Assembly (NCBI GenBank): GCA_964472545.1
Contig: CAYYNP010000169.1
Span: 1 to 21,855, forward strand
Direction of reading: 5' to 3'
From: CAYYNP01 sp964472545
Lineage (GTDB): Bacteria; Planctomycetota; Planctomycetia; Pirellulales; Thermoguttaceae
Length of the DNA: 21,855 nucleotides
The position numbers were made by a program, and so were the translations under genes. The notes beneath the pieces were generated by a model. That model saw only the letters and a list, made by a program, of their open reading frames with translations, searched no databases and had not been told where the DNA came from. Positions within the stretch are counted from its first letter, which is position 1. Each line of letters begins with the position of its first letter. Below, piece by piece: positions 7,608 to 14,337 of the stretch.

Positions 7608-9047
7608 ATGACCCTTTACGAACTTCGCGATCCGGACGAAGCCCGCCGCCACGTGCTCCAAGGCCTGTGGCTTGCCCGGGCGGCTGCGCCGGCACCGGAG
7701 GCCGTGAGGCAGTCGCTTCAGTGGTCGCTGGAGATTGCCTCCGGCGGTTCGCCGCTGCCGCCGGCCGGGTTAGTGGCCGACATCGGCCACCTGGCCCTGG
7801 GCACCGATACCGGTGGGATCGCGGGAGCCGACGCCTTGATCGCGACGCTTCCCGCCGGGCTGACGCGGGAATACGAAGACTACCTGCTGGGGAAACTCTA
7901 TGCCGATCGGACCTTCCAGCGCGGGGCCGACGCCCTGTTGCGTTATCGGGGCCGCGACCGCACGCGGGGGCTGGCGTTTCTGCTGACGCAGTTCACCCAG
8001 CGGGCAGGAATCGGCGGCGTGATCCTCAGCCCGGCCGTTATCAAGACGCTGTTGGGCGAGCCGGCCGAAGAGATCCTGGCCGAAGGATGGCAGTCGATCG
8101 ACGTCGACGGGCTCTCGCCGGCGTTGATTCGAGAGTATGAGCGGATGATCGAAGCCGTACGCTACGTCGGCGAAGTGCTCGGTCCGGAAGACGTCTTCGA
8201 GTTGGAACACGGCACGGCGCTGGCGGGATTTGGCCAGCGGGTGGCGTTGCGCCAAGTGTTGCAGGTGGCCGCCGAAATGGAACGCCGCCTGCCCCATCAA
8301 CGGCCCCGGCCGCGCGTCCGCCGGCACCAGGTGGCCACGCGTTTCCTCGAAGAGGACCTCTATCCCGTCGGCGGGTTCGCGTCGATCGCCAACCGCGGCA
8401 CGATGGAGAGCCTGCTGCACTCCCAACTTGCCTACATGGAACCGCAACAGCGGCCCGATCTGTTCGACGTGAAGTTCCTCCGCGACGAGCTGCTCTACTA
8501 CTCGCGCGACGAGAACCAGTTCCTCCGCCGGCGCGAGACGTTCATCTTCGCCCTCGGGGCCGATCTCGTTCACGCCCGCTTCAAAGGTACTGGGCTGCCC
8601 TATCAACGGATCGTGCTGCTACTCTCGGTGTTGTTGGTGGCCGCTGGCAAGCTCACCGAGTGGCTCAGCAGCGAGAGCCTGCTGTTCGAGTTCCTGTTTC
8701 TCGATGCGGGCGACGAGTCGTCGCTGAGGTCGGAGAAGACGCTGGTGCAGACGCTGCTGCGCGAACAGATCGCCGGCGGCACGGTGGTCGTCGAGAGTAT
8801 CGCGGCCGACGACGTCGGGCCGCGTTGCCAGCAGCGGGCGCGGCGCAGCCGTTGTCAATGCCTTTGGGCGTCGACCCGGCCGGCCGGGTTTTCCAGCGAG
8901 TCGGCCGACGTCGCGGAGCTTGTCGTGGCCGGGCCACGGCCGGACGTTCGCGTCGACGGCGAGGCGGCCGATCTTGGCTTGTGTGACGATGCCGTCGAGG
9001 CCTGGACGGTCGCTTTGCAGCGGCTGTTGGAGTGGTGGATTTCGTAG
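7608..9047 (+). CDS. vWA-like partner of the MoxR ATPase, with an apparent compensated frameshift near its C-terminus
   Basis: 479-aa protein starting at ATG 7608 after GGGGA with short spacing. Residues 1 to about 300 are helical and of no recognised family. Residues about 310-400 alternate strand and helix in a Rossmann-like order: ETFIFALGADL (strand), a long helix at 334-357, LLFEFLFLD (strand), a helix, then GTVVVESIA (strand). This is what a vWA domain would look like. The MIDAS signature DxSxS is absent, so it is either a degenerate vWA or another Rossmannoid fold. Residues 405-432 are unusually Arg/Cys-rich. The same DNA (about 8819-8903) reads more naturally in another frame, suggesting a paired -1/+1 shift or two sequencing errors. 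It is the last gene of the operon, 8 nt after MoxR. The vWA call leans on MoxR adjacency. Confidence 0.75.
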   Translation: MTLYELRDPDEARRHVLQGLWLARAAAPAPEAVRQSLQWSLEIASGGSPLPPAGLVADIGHLALGTDTGGIAGADALIATLPAGLTREYEDYLLGKLYADRTFQRGADALLRYRGRDRTRGLAFLLTQFTQRAGIGGVILSPAVIKTLLGEPAEEILAEGWQSIDVDGLSPALIREYERMIEAVRYVGEVLGPEDVFELEHGTALAGFGQRVALRQVLQVAAEMERRLPHQRPRPRVRRHQVATRFLEEDLYPVGGFASIANRGTMESLLHSQLAYMEPQQRPDLFDVKFLRDELLYYSRDENQFLRRRETFIFALGADLVHARFKGTGLPYQRIVLLLSVLLVAAGKLTEWLSSESLLFEFLFLDAGDESSLRSEKTLVQTLLREQIAGGTVVVESIAADDVGPRCQQRARRSRCQCLWASTRPAGFSSESADVAELVVAGPRPDVRVDGEAADLGLCDDAVEAWTVALQRLLEWWIS

Positions 9048-9051
9048 TGTC

Positions 9052-9148
9052 GGGTGGCTGGGGCAAAGCGCAGCGGTGCCCCAGGTTGCTGGTGCATCAG
9101 TTGCCTCGGGAATTGCTGGGGCACCGCTGCGCTTTGCCCCAGCCACCC
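9052..9148. repeat. Perfect 32-bp inverted repeat with 33-nt loop (REP/MITE-like palindrome)
   Basis: Left arm 9052-9083 and right arm 9117-9148 are exact reverse complements over 32 bp, separated by a 33-nt spacer (9084-9116). The element starts 4 nt after the stop of the vWA-like gene. It has no T-tract, so it is not a textbook intrinsic terminator, but the very stable stem could stop or stabilise the upstream message. Its size (97 bp), perfect arms and intergenic site suit a dispersed palindromic element. No second copy of the arm was noticed elsewhere in this window. Confidence 0.9.
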
Positions 9149-9184
9149 AGATTCCAAGATCAAGTGTCAGGACCTGCATGCCGA

Positions 9185-9213
9185 TTGACCCGTTGTTCCG
9201 GCTGCGCGATAAT
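9185..9213 (+). promoter_or_regulatory. Predicted sigma70-type promoter for the STM4013-4012-4011 operon, probably leaderless
   Basis: TTGACC (9185-9190), a 17-nt spacer and GATAAT (9208-9213) match the housekeeping -35/-10 consensus closely. The expected transcription start, about 7 nt after the -10 box, falls on or next to the A of the ATG at 9220. No Shine-Dalgarno precedes that ATG. Together these suggest a leaderless mRNA. The alternative is a start at ATG 9178, preceded by AGGA (9169-9172), which would put this promoter inside the coding sequence. Confidence 0.55.
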
Positions 9214-9219
9214 GCAGCC

Positions 9220-10038
9220 ATGCTCGACGCCAACGCACTTATCGGGACGCACGACGTGTTGCTGGCCACGTTGGATACGCTCCGCTACGACGTCGCCGAG
9301 ACGGCGTTGCAGCGCGGCTTAACGCCAGACTTCGCCCGCGTGCTGCCCGGCGGGGCCTGGGAGAAACGGCATTCGCCGGCGAACTTCACCTATGCCGCAC
9401 ATCACGCCTTCTTTGCCGGGTTTCTGCCCACGCCCGTCGAGCCGGGACCGCACGGGCGGCTCTTCGCGGCCCAATTCCCCGGCAGCGAGACCACCACGCC
9501 GCAGACGTGTACCTTCGACGCGGGCGAGATCGTCACCGGATTGGGCGGGCGCGGCTACCACACCGTTTGCATCGGCGGCGTCGGGTTTTTCAACAAACTC
9601 AGTCCGCTGGGCCGCGTCTTGCCCGAGCTGTTTGCCGAGAGCCACTGGAGCGAAGAACTGGGGGTTACCGACCGTCATTCCACCGAGAACCAGATCGCCC
9701 TGGCCGAGGAGATCATCGGCCGGCTCGATCCACGGCAGCGGCTGTTCTTGTTTCTGAACGTCTCGGCCTTGCACCAGCCCAACTGTATATTCCTGGACGG
9801 TGCCGTGGCCGATTCACCCGACTCGCAGGCCGCCGCGCTGGCCTACGTCGACACTTGCATGCCGCGCCTGTTCGCCGCGATGCAACGCCGGGCGCCGGTG
9901 CTCTGCGTGGTCTGCAGCGATCACGGCACGGCCTACGGCGAGGACGGGTATTTTGGCCATCGCGTTAGCCATCCGGTGGTCTGGACCGTCCCTTATGCCG
10001 AGTTCATCTTGCCGCACGACACGGGGGCCGAGCTTTGA
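9220..10038 (+). CDS. STM4013/SEN3800-family hydrolase (alkaline phosphatase/sulfatase fold)
   Basis: 272-aa hydrolase of the alkaline phosphatase superfamily. Family hallmarks as I recall them are present: the N-terminal LDTLRYDVA metal-site segment (D19), NFTYAAHHAFFAGFLPTP, ESHW, and CSDHGTAYGEDGYFGHRVSHPVVWTVPYA cut here into D234-H235, H247 and H251 as likely metal ligands. Where sulfatases carry the formylglycine Cys/Ser, this protein has Thr57, so a phosphatase, phosphodiesterase or transferase reaction is more likely than formylglycine-dependent sulfatase activity. No signal peptide, so it is cytosolic. I chose ATG 9220 because family members begin at this point and a promoter lies just upstream; ATG 9178 would add 14 residues. 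Its stop overlaps the next start codon as TTGA. The substrate is unknown. Confidence 0.88.
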   Translation: MLDANALIGTHDVLLATLDTLRYDVAETALQRGLTPDFARVLPGGAWEKRHSPANFTYAAHHAFFAGFLPTPVEPGPHGRLFAAQFPGSETTTPQTCTFDAGEIVTGLGGRGYHTVCIGGVGFFNKLSPLGRVLPELFAESHWSEELGVTDRHSTENQIALAEEIIGRLDPRQRLFLFLNVSALHQPNCIFLDGAVADSPDSQAAALAYVDTCMPRLFAAMQRRAPVLCVVCSDHGTAYGEDGYFGHRVSHPVVWTVPYAEFILPHDTGAEL

Positions 10039-11378
10039 GTTACGTGACTGAATCGCACGGCGTCGACGAGTTGATTTCGGGCAGCCGCTTTGTGGCGTAC
10101 ACGTATTCGTATCCGCACAAGATGGCCCATCGGCCGCTCGAGCCGCCGGTGCCGTTGGCGGAGGCGTGGGACGCGGAGCGGCGCGACGCGTTGTTTCTCT
10201 ACGTCCACGTACCGTTTTGCGAGTCGCGGTGCGGCTTCTGCAATCTCTTCAGCCTGGCACGGCCCGACGGCGAACTGGCCGAGCAATACCTTGCGGCCGT
10301 CCGGCGACAGGCCCGAAGCGTTCGCAACGCGCTGGGCCGGATGCGTTTCGCCCGGCTTGCGCTCGGCGGCGGAACGCCGACGTTCTTCTCCGCCGAGCAA
10401 CTGCAGGCGCTGTTGAAGACGGTCACCGGCGTGATGGAAGTGGAGCCGAAGCGGATCCCGGTTTCCGTCGAGGCGTCGCCGCGGACGCTTAGCCGGGATA
10501 AGCTCGTGCTGTTGCGCGAAGCGGGAGTCGACCGCCTGAGTCTCGGGGTGCAGGTTTTCGACGACCAGGGAGCCCGAAGCCTGGGGCGACCACACCGCCG
10601 CCAGGACGTAGAGCACGCGCTGGCGCTGATCCGCGAGGCAGAGCTTCCCGTCTTGAACGTCGATCTGATGTACGGCGCCGACGGGCAGACGGTCGAACGT
10701 TGGCTGGCGACGGTCCACGACGCCTTGACATATGCCCCGGAGGAACTATATCTCTACCCGCTCTACGTCCGGCCGCTGACCGGGCTGGGCAAGCGCGGCC
10801 CCCGAGGGAGCGACCTGCGGCTGACGGCCTATCGCGAAGCACGGGCCCTGCTGCTGGATGCCGGCTACCGCCAGGTGTCGCTACGGATGTTCCGCGCCCG
10901 ACAGGCGGCGAAGCAGCCTGGCCCGGTCTATTGCTGCCAGGAAGACGGCATGATCGGCATCGGTTGCGGGGCCCGATCGTACACGCGGCGGCTGCACTAC
11001 TCGAGCCAGTACGCCGTGCCGCCGGGGGCGGTGCGGCGCATTATCGAGTCGTACGTCGGACGCAGTGCCGAGTCGTTCAAGACGGCCGACCACGGCTACC
11101 GGCTCGACGCCGAAGATCAAAGACGGCGGTACGTGATCCTCTCGCTGCTGCAAACCGAAGGGCTCTCGCGGGCCGATTACAGGCGGCAGTTCGGCAACGA
11201 CGCGCTGGACGATCTGCCGCAATTGCGGGAACTGGAGCCGTATGGGCTGATGGAGATCGACGCGGAGCGATTGCGGCTGACGCCGGCGGGCCTGGAGCGG
11301 TCGGACGCCGTCGGCCCTTGGCTCTATTCGGCCCGCGTACGCCGGCGAGTGGCGAGCTACCAATGGCAATTGAGTTGA
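10035..11378 (+). CDS. STM4012-family radical SAM protein (HemN/coproporphyrinogen dehydrogenase-like)
   Basis: 447-aa radical SAM enzyme. The cluster-binding motif CxxxCxxC is C62-C66-C69, within YVHVPFCESRCGFCNL, the pattern of HemN-like proteins. AdoMet-site features such as LALGGGTPTFFSAEQL follow at the usual distance, and RLSLGVQVFDD is the typical later strand. The N-terminal SYPHKMAHR segment is, from memory, typical of the STM4012 family and separates it from true HemN. The C-terminal HemN-type domain is present (YVILSLLQTEGLSRADYRRQFG). It starts at TTG 10035, overlapping the hydrolase stop by 4 nt, so translational coupling is expected; no better start keeps the N-terminus. HemN relatives do oxidative decarboxylation, methyl transfer or haem handling. 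The reaction here is unknown. Confidence 0.88.
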   Translation: MSYVTESHGVDELISGSRFVAYTYSYPHKMAHRPLEPPVPLAEAWDAERRDALFLYVHVPFCESRCGFCNLFSLARPDGELAEQYLAAVRRQARSVRNALGRMRFARLALGGGTPTFFSAEQLQALLKTVTGVMEVEPKRIPVSVEASPRTLSRDKLVLLREAGVDRLSLGVQVFDDQGARSLGRPHRRQDVEHALALIREAELPVLNVDLMYGADGQTVERWLATVHDALTYAPEELYLYPLYVRPLTGLGKRGPRGSDLRLTAYREARALLLDAGYRQVSLRMFRARQAAKQPGPVYCCQEDGMIGIGCGARSYTRRLHYSSQYAVPPGAVRRIIESYVGRSAESFKTADHGYRLDAEDQRRRYVILSLLQTEGLSRADYRRQFGNDALDDLPQLRELEPYGLMEIDAERLRLTPAGLERSDAVGPWLYSARVRRRVASYQWQLS

Positions 11379-12316
11379 CCATCCTCTATCGCGGACCGCT
11401 GGCCGACTGCAACTACGGCTGCGGCTATTGCCCGTTTGCCAAGCGGCGCGAAACGGCCCAAGACCGTGCGGCCGATCATCGGGCGTTGAAGCGGTTCGTC
11501 GGTTGGATCGAAACTCGCCGCCGCGACCGGCTCTCCGTCTTCTTCACGCCGTGGGGCGAGGCATTGACGCACGCGTCGTATCGCGAGGCGGTTGCGGTGC
11601 TCAGCCGTTTGGAGCAGGTCGAGAAGGTGATCGTGCAGACGAACCTCTCCTGTGTGCTCGAATGGCTCGACGATTGCGACACGCGTCGGCTGCGGCTCTG
11701 GTGTACGTATCATCCCGGCCAGGCCTCGCGGCGGACGTTCGTGGGCAAGTGTATCGAGTTGCATCGTCGCGGCGTGCTCTACAGCGTGGGCGTAGTGGGG
11801 CTGAAGGAGCATTTCGACGAGATCGAGGCGTTGCGCCGCGAGTTACCCACCGACGTCTATCTCTGGATCAACGCCGTCAAGGATCGCGGTCCGTATTACG
11901 ACGAGCAGGACGTTGCCCGTTGCGAGGCCGTTGATCCGTACTTCGTCATCAACAACCGGCACCACGCCAGCCGGGGCCGCCGTTGTGGGGCCGGCGAAAG
12001 ATCGATCGCCGTCGACGGTGAAGGGGCGATCCGCCGCTGCCACTTCGTCCGGGAACGGCTGGGGAACCTCTACCGCGGCGACATCGAGCGCGTTTTGCAG
12101 GCCCGAACGTGCCCAAACGACACTTGCGGCTGCCACATCGGCTACGTCTATCTGGACCATCTGCGATTGGAGACCGTCTTCGGCGACGCCCTGGCCGAGA
12201 GAATACCGCGGCAGGCGGTGTGGACGGGCGCGGCTGGCCGGATCGACGCGGCTGTTTGGGCTCGGCGGCTCGTGGCGGCCTCGGCGGCAGCTCACCACAG
12301 CACCGTGTCGCCATAG
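11363..12316 (+). CDS. STM4011-family radical SAM protein with C-terminal auxiliary-cluster cysteines
   Basis: 317-aa radical SAM enzyme with the cluster motif C16-xxx-C20-xx-C23 in LADCNYGCGYCPFAK. The C-terminal part has C208, C226, C250, C255 and C257, arranged like a SPASM/twitch-type auxiliary iron-sulfur site, which in known enzymes often goes with peptide or protein modification. It starts at ATG 11363, preceded by GGCGAG, inside the last 16 nt of the STM4012 gene, so the two radical SAM proteins are probably made together. The 3' end overlaps the convergent LRR gene by 25 bp. No signal peptide or membrane helix. The substrate is unknown. Confidence 0.88.
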   Translation: MAIELTILYRGPLADCNYGCGYCPFAKRRETAQDRAADHRALKRFVGWIETRRRDRLSVFFTPWGEALTHASYREAVAVLSRLEQVEKVIVQTNLSCVLEWLDDCDTRRLRLWCTYHPGQASRRTFVGKCIELHRRGVLYSVGVVGLKEHFDEIEALRRELPTDVYLWINAVKDRGPYYDEQDVARCEAVDPYFVINNRHHASRGRRCGAGERSIAVDGEGAIRRCHFVRERLGNLYRGDIERVLQARTCPNDTCGCHIGYVYLDHLRLETVFGDALAERIPRQAVWTGAAGRIDAAVWARRLVAASAAAHHSTVSP

Positions 12317-13281
12317 CGGAACGTCAATTCCGCCGGCGGCCCGTCGGCGTTGCTGCGGACGTCGAGGCGCGTCAACTCCCAGCCGTCGGCCTTCGCCAAG
12401 GCCAAGAGCCCGGGGCGCTTGATGTGGTTTCCGCAGAGGTTCAGATGCGCGAGCGCATTGAGATGGGGCGACTCGGCCAGTGCTTTGGCGCCGGGAGTCT
12501 GGAGTTCGGCCGACGCAAGGTCAAGTTCGCGAAGGTTTGCCAGATCGGGCCAACTCGCTAGCCGCTTCGCGCCCGCGTCGCCGATCGGATTCACGCGCAG
12601 CGAGAGCGCGGTCAGTTGTGCCAACGGACCGTTGGTCAACGACGCGACGCCCGCCGGCCCGACGCCGTTGACGCCCAGCGACAGCTTCTGCAGATTGGGA
12701 AGCCGAAGCGAGGCTAGATGCGCGAGACCTTCGTCTGCCAGCCGGTTGAATTCGAGGTTGAATTCGGTCAACTGCGACGTCCACGGCGCGCTTGCCCATC
12801 CGGCAATCGCCGGTGATTGAAGACGGTTGGCGCTGAGATCGAGTGACGTGATCTGCTCGGGCAGCGCCGCGCCGCCCAATTCCGTAACCGCTTCCGTCAC
12901 GTTCTTCAGTTCAACGCAATACAATGCCGGCGCGATATCACACAGCTCGCCGGCGTTGGACAGGAAGGTCCTCGCATCGATCCTCACCCGTTCGATCAGC
13001 CCGCGCTGAAAGCACCGCACAGAGAGCCCCTCCGCCCCAAGCTGCCTCAGCGGTGCGAGCCACGCTTCCGCATGAGCGTCGAGCAGTTCGCTTTCGCGAG
13101 CTTCGAGCCCCACTCGGGCGGGATCTGCCGGTTGAAGATGTGTTAGCTCGCATTGAATCCGGATGAATTCCCCGCGTGGATCGCCCGATTCTTCCAGGTA
13201 ATCCGCGTAGACCAGCCGCGGGACCTCATCGCGTGGATCGGCCCGGATTTCCTCAATGAACGCCCTTTCGAAGTCGATCAC
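12292..13281 (-). CDS. TIGR02996-domain leucine-rich repeat protein
   Basis: 329-aa protein on the strand opposite its neighbours. Residues 1-50 are a TIGR02996 repeat-companion domain (PRLVYADYLEESGDPRGEFI is diagnostic), common in planctomycetes such as Gemmata. Residues about 130-310 hold at least six leucine-rich repeats, for example LTSLDLSANRLQ, LTEFNLEFNRLADEGLAHL, LTALSLRVNPIGDAGAKRL, LRELDLASAELQ and LAHLNLCGNHI, of the ribonuclease-inhibitor type. No signal peptide, so it is cytosolic. Two GTG starts are possible, 13287 and 13281; I prefer 13281 because GGGAGG lies 5 nt upstream of it. It converges on the STM4011 gene (25-bp overlap) and diverges from the STM4015-type LRR gene, so it splits the cassette. 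A protein-protein interaction role is likely. Confidence 0.88.
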   Translation of the reverse strand: MIDFERAFIEEIRADPRDEVPRLVYADYLEESGDPRGEFIRIQCELTHLQPADPARVGLEARESELLDAHAEAWLAPLRQLGAEGLSVRCFQRGLIERVRIDARTFLSNAGELCDIAPALYCVELKNVTEAVTELGGAALPEQITSLDLSANRLQSPAIAGWASAPWTSQLTEFNLEFNRLADEGLAHLASLRLPNLQKLSLGVNGVGPAGVASLTNGPLAQLTALSLRVNPIGDAGAKRLASWPDLANLRELDLASAELQTPGAKALAESPHLNALAHLNLCGNHIKRPGLLALAKADGWELTRLDVRSNADGPPAELTFRYGDTVLW

Positions 13282-13315
13282 GGTCACCTCCCGGTTCGAT
13301 GACGAGGCAAGCCGC

Positions 13316-13344
13316 TTGCCCGCTCCACCGGCTTATGGCAGAAT
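13316..13344 (+). promoter_or_regulatory. Possible promoter for the STM4015-STM4014-ligase unit
   Basis: The 126-nt space between the divergent LRR gene and the STM4015 gene holds TTGCCC (13316-13321), 17 nt, then CAGAAT (13339-13344). The -10 box is only a partial match. A promoter is needed somewhere here because the upstream same-strand unit is interrupted by an opposite-strand gene. Confidence 0.3.
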
Positions 13345-13407
13345 AACGGCCGTTGCGGTCGGCGCGTCACCGAGTACCGTTATCCTCTAAACGCAGGGAG
13401 ATTGCCA

Positions 13408-14337
13408 GTGGGTTTCTACGAACATACCAAAGAGTTTGCGGGAAAGCCGGTCGAAGACTTCCAGCGCGGGCAGCCGCTGAAGGATCCCGAGAACACAGCT
13501 TGTCGGCTACGTGTCGGCTACGACGATGAGCACACCATTGTTGATCTCTTCACCGAATTACTCGAGGACCCGGGCGCCGAGCGGCTCTCGGGGCTGGTGA
13601 TCGGAGCGTGGGCAAGTCCCGAGGACATGTACGATGCTCGACCCACGGCGATCCTCAACGCGATGGTGGCCGCCGCCTCACGGTTGCCCAACCTGACGTC
13701 GTTCTTCCTCGGCGACATTATCTCGGAAGAGAACGAAGTGTCGTGGATTCAGCAGGCGGACGTGTCGCCGCTCTGGACCGCGTTTCCCAGGCTTACACAC
13801 GTGGCGTTTCGCGGCAGCGAAGGGCTGAAGCTTGGCCGGCTGGAGCACGTCCACTTGAAGCTCCTGGTGATTCAGTGCGGTGGGTTGCCGAAATCAGTGC
13901 TGGCGGAGATCGCCGCCGCAAGATTGCCCGCCTTGGAGGGTATGTGCCTCTTCTTGGGTACCGACAACTACGGCTTTGATGGCTCGATCGAGGATGTCAA
14001 GCCGTTGCTTCAGAAGGGGCTGTTTCCGAAGCTAGAGTATCTCGGCTTGTGCGACAGCGAGATCGCGGACGACGTTGCGGTGGCCGTGACCCAATCGCCG
14101 CTGCTGACGCAGCTCAAGTTCCTCGACCTTTCCTTAGGCATGCTGGGCGAAGTGGGCGCCCGGGCACTGTTGGAATGCGAAGCGATCCGAGGGCTTGAGG
14201 AGCTCGACCTGAGTCACCACTACATCCCCGACGACTTAATGAAACAGCTCAAGGCGTTGCCGATTACCGTCGACGTCAGCGAGCAGCAGGACCTCGGCGA
14301 AGACGATGACTACCGATATGTTGCCGTCGGTGAGTGA
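13408..14337 (+). CDS. STM4015-family protein (leucine-rich-repeat-like)
   Basis: 309-aa cytosolic protein with irregular leucine-rich repeats, for example LPNLTSFFLGD, FPKLEYLGLCDSEIADDVA, LKFLDLSLGMLGEVGARALL and LEELDLSHHYIPDD. The N-terminal FYEHTKEFAGKPVEDF, the segment around LFLGTDNYGFDG and the C-terminal YRYVAVGE agree with what I recall of the STM4015 family. It begins at GTG 13408, 7 nt after AGGGAG (13395-13400); the TTG at 13402 is too close to that site. The gene overlaps the ATP-grasp-like gene by 32 nt. Known only as part of the STM4011-4015 cassette. It may be the recognition subunit, or, because of its conserved charged and aromatic C-terminal tail, a modification target of the radical SAM enzymes. 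That last idea is speculation. Confidence 0.85.
   Translation: MGFYEHTKEFAGKPVEDFQRGQPLKDPENTACRLRVGYDDEHTIVDLFTELLEDPGAERLSGLVIGAWASPEDMYDARPTAILNAMVAAASRLPNLTSFFLGDIISEENEVSWIQQADVSPLWTAFPRLTHVAFRGSEGLKLGRLEHVHLKLLVIQCGGLPKSVLAEIAAARLPALEGMCLFLGTDNYGFDGSIEDVKPLLQKGLFPKLEYLGLCDSEIADDVAVAVTQSPLLTQLKFLDLSLGMLGEVGARALLECEAIRGLEELDLSHHYIPDDLMKQLKALPITVDVSEQQDLGEDDDYRYVAVGE

Noticed and set aside
8660..8986. Separate 108-codon gene inside the vWA-like gene
   Set aside because: Only about 28 codons (8819-8903) look like coding sequence; the rest is Arg-rich. A local frameshift explains it better than a second gene.
9052..9148. Intrinsic terminator call for the long palindrome
   Set aside because: No T-tract follows either arm; kept as a repeat instead.
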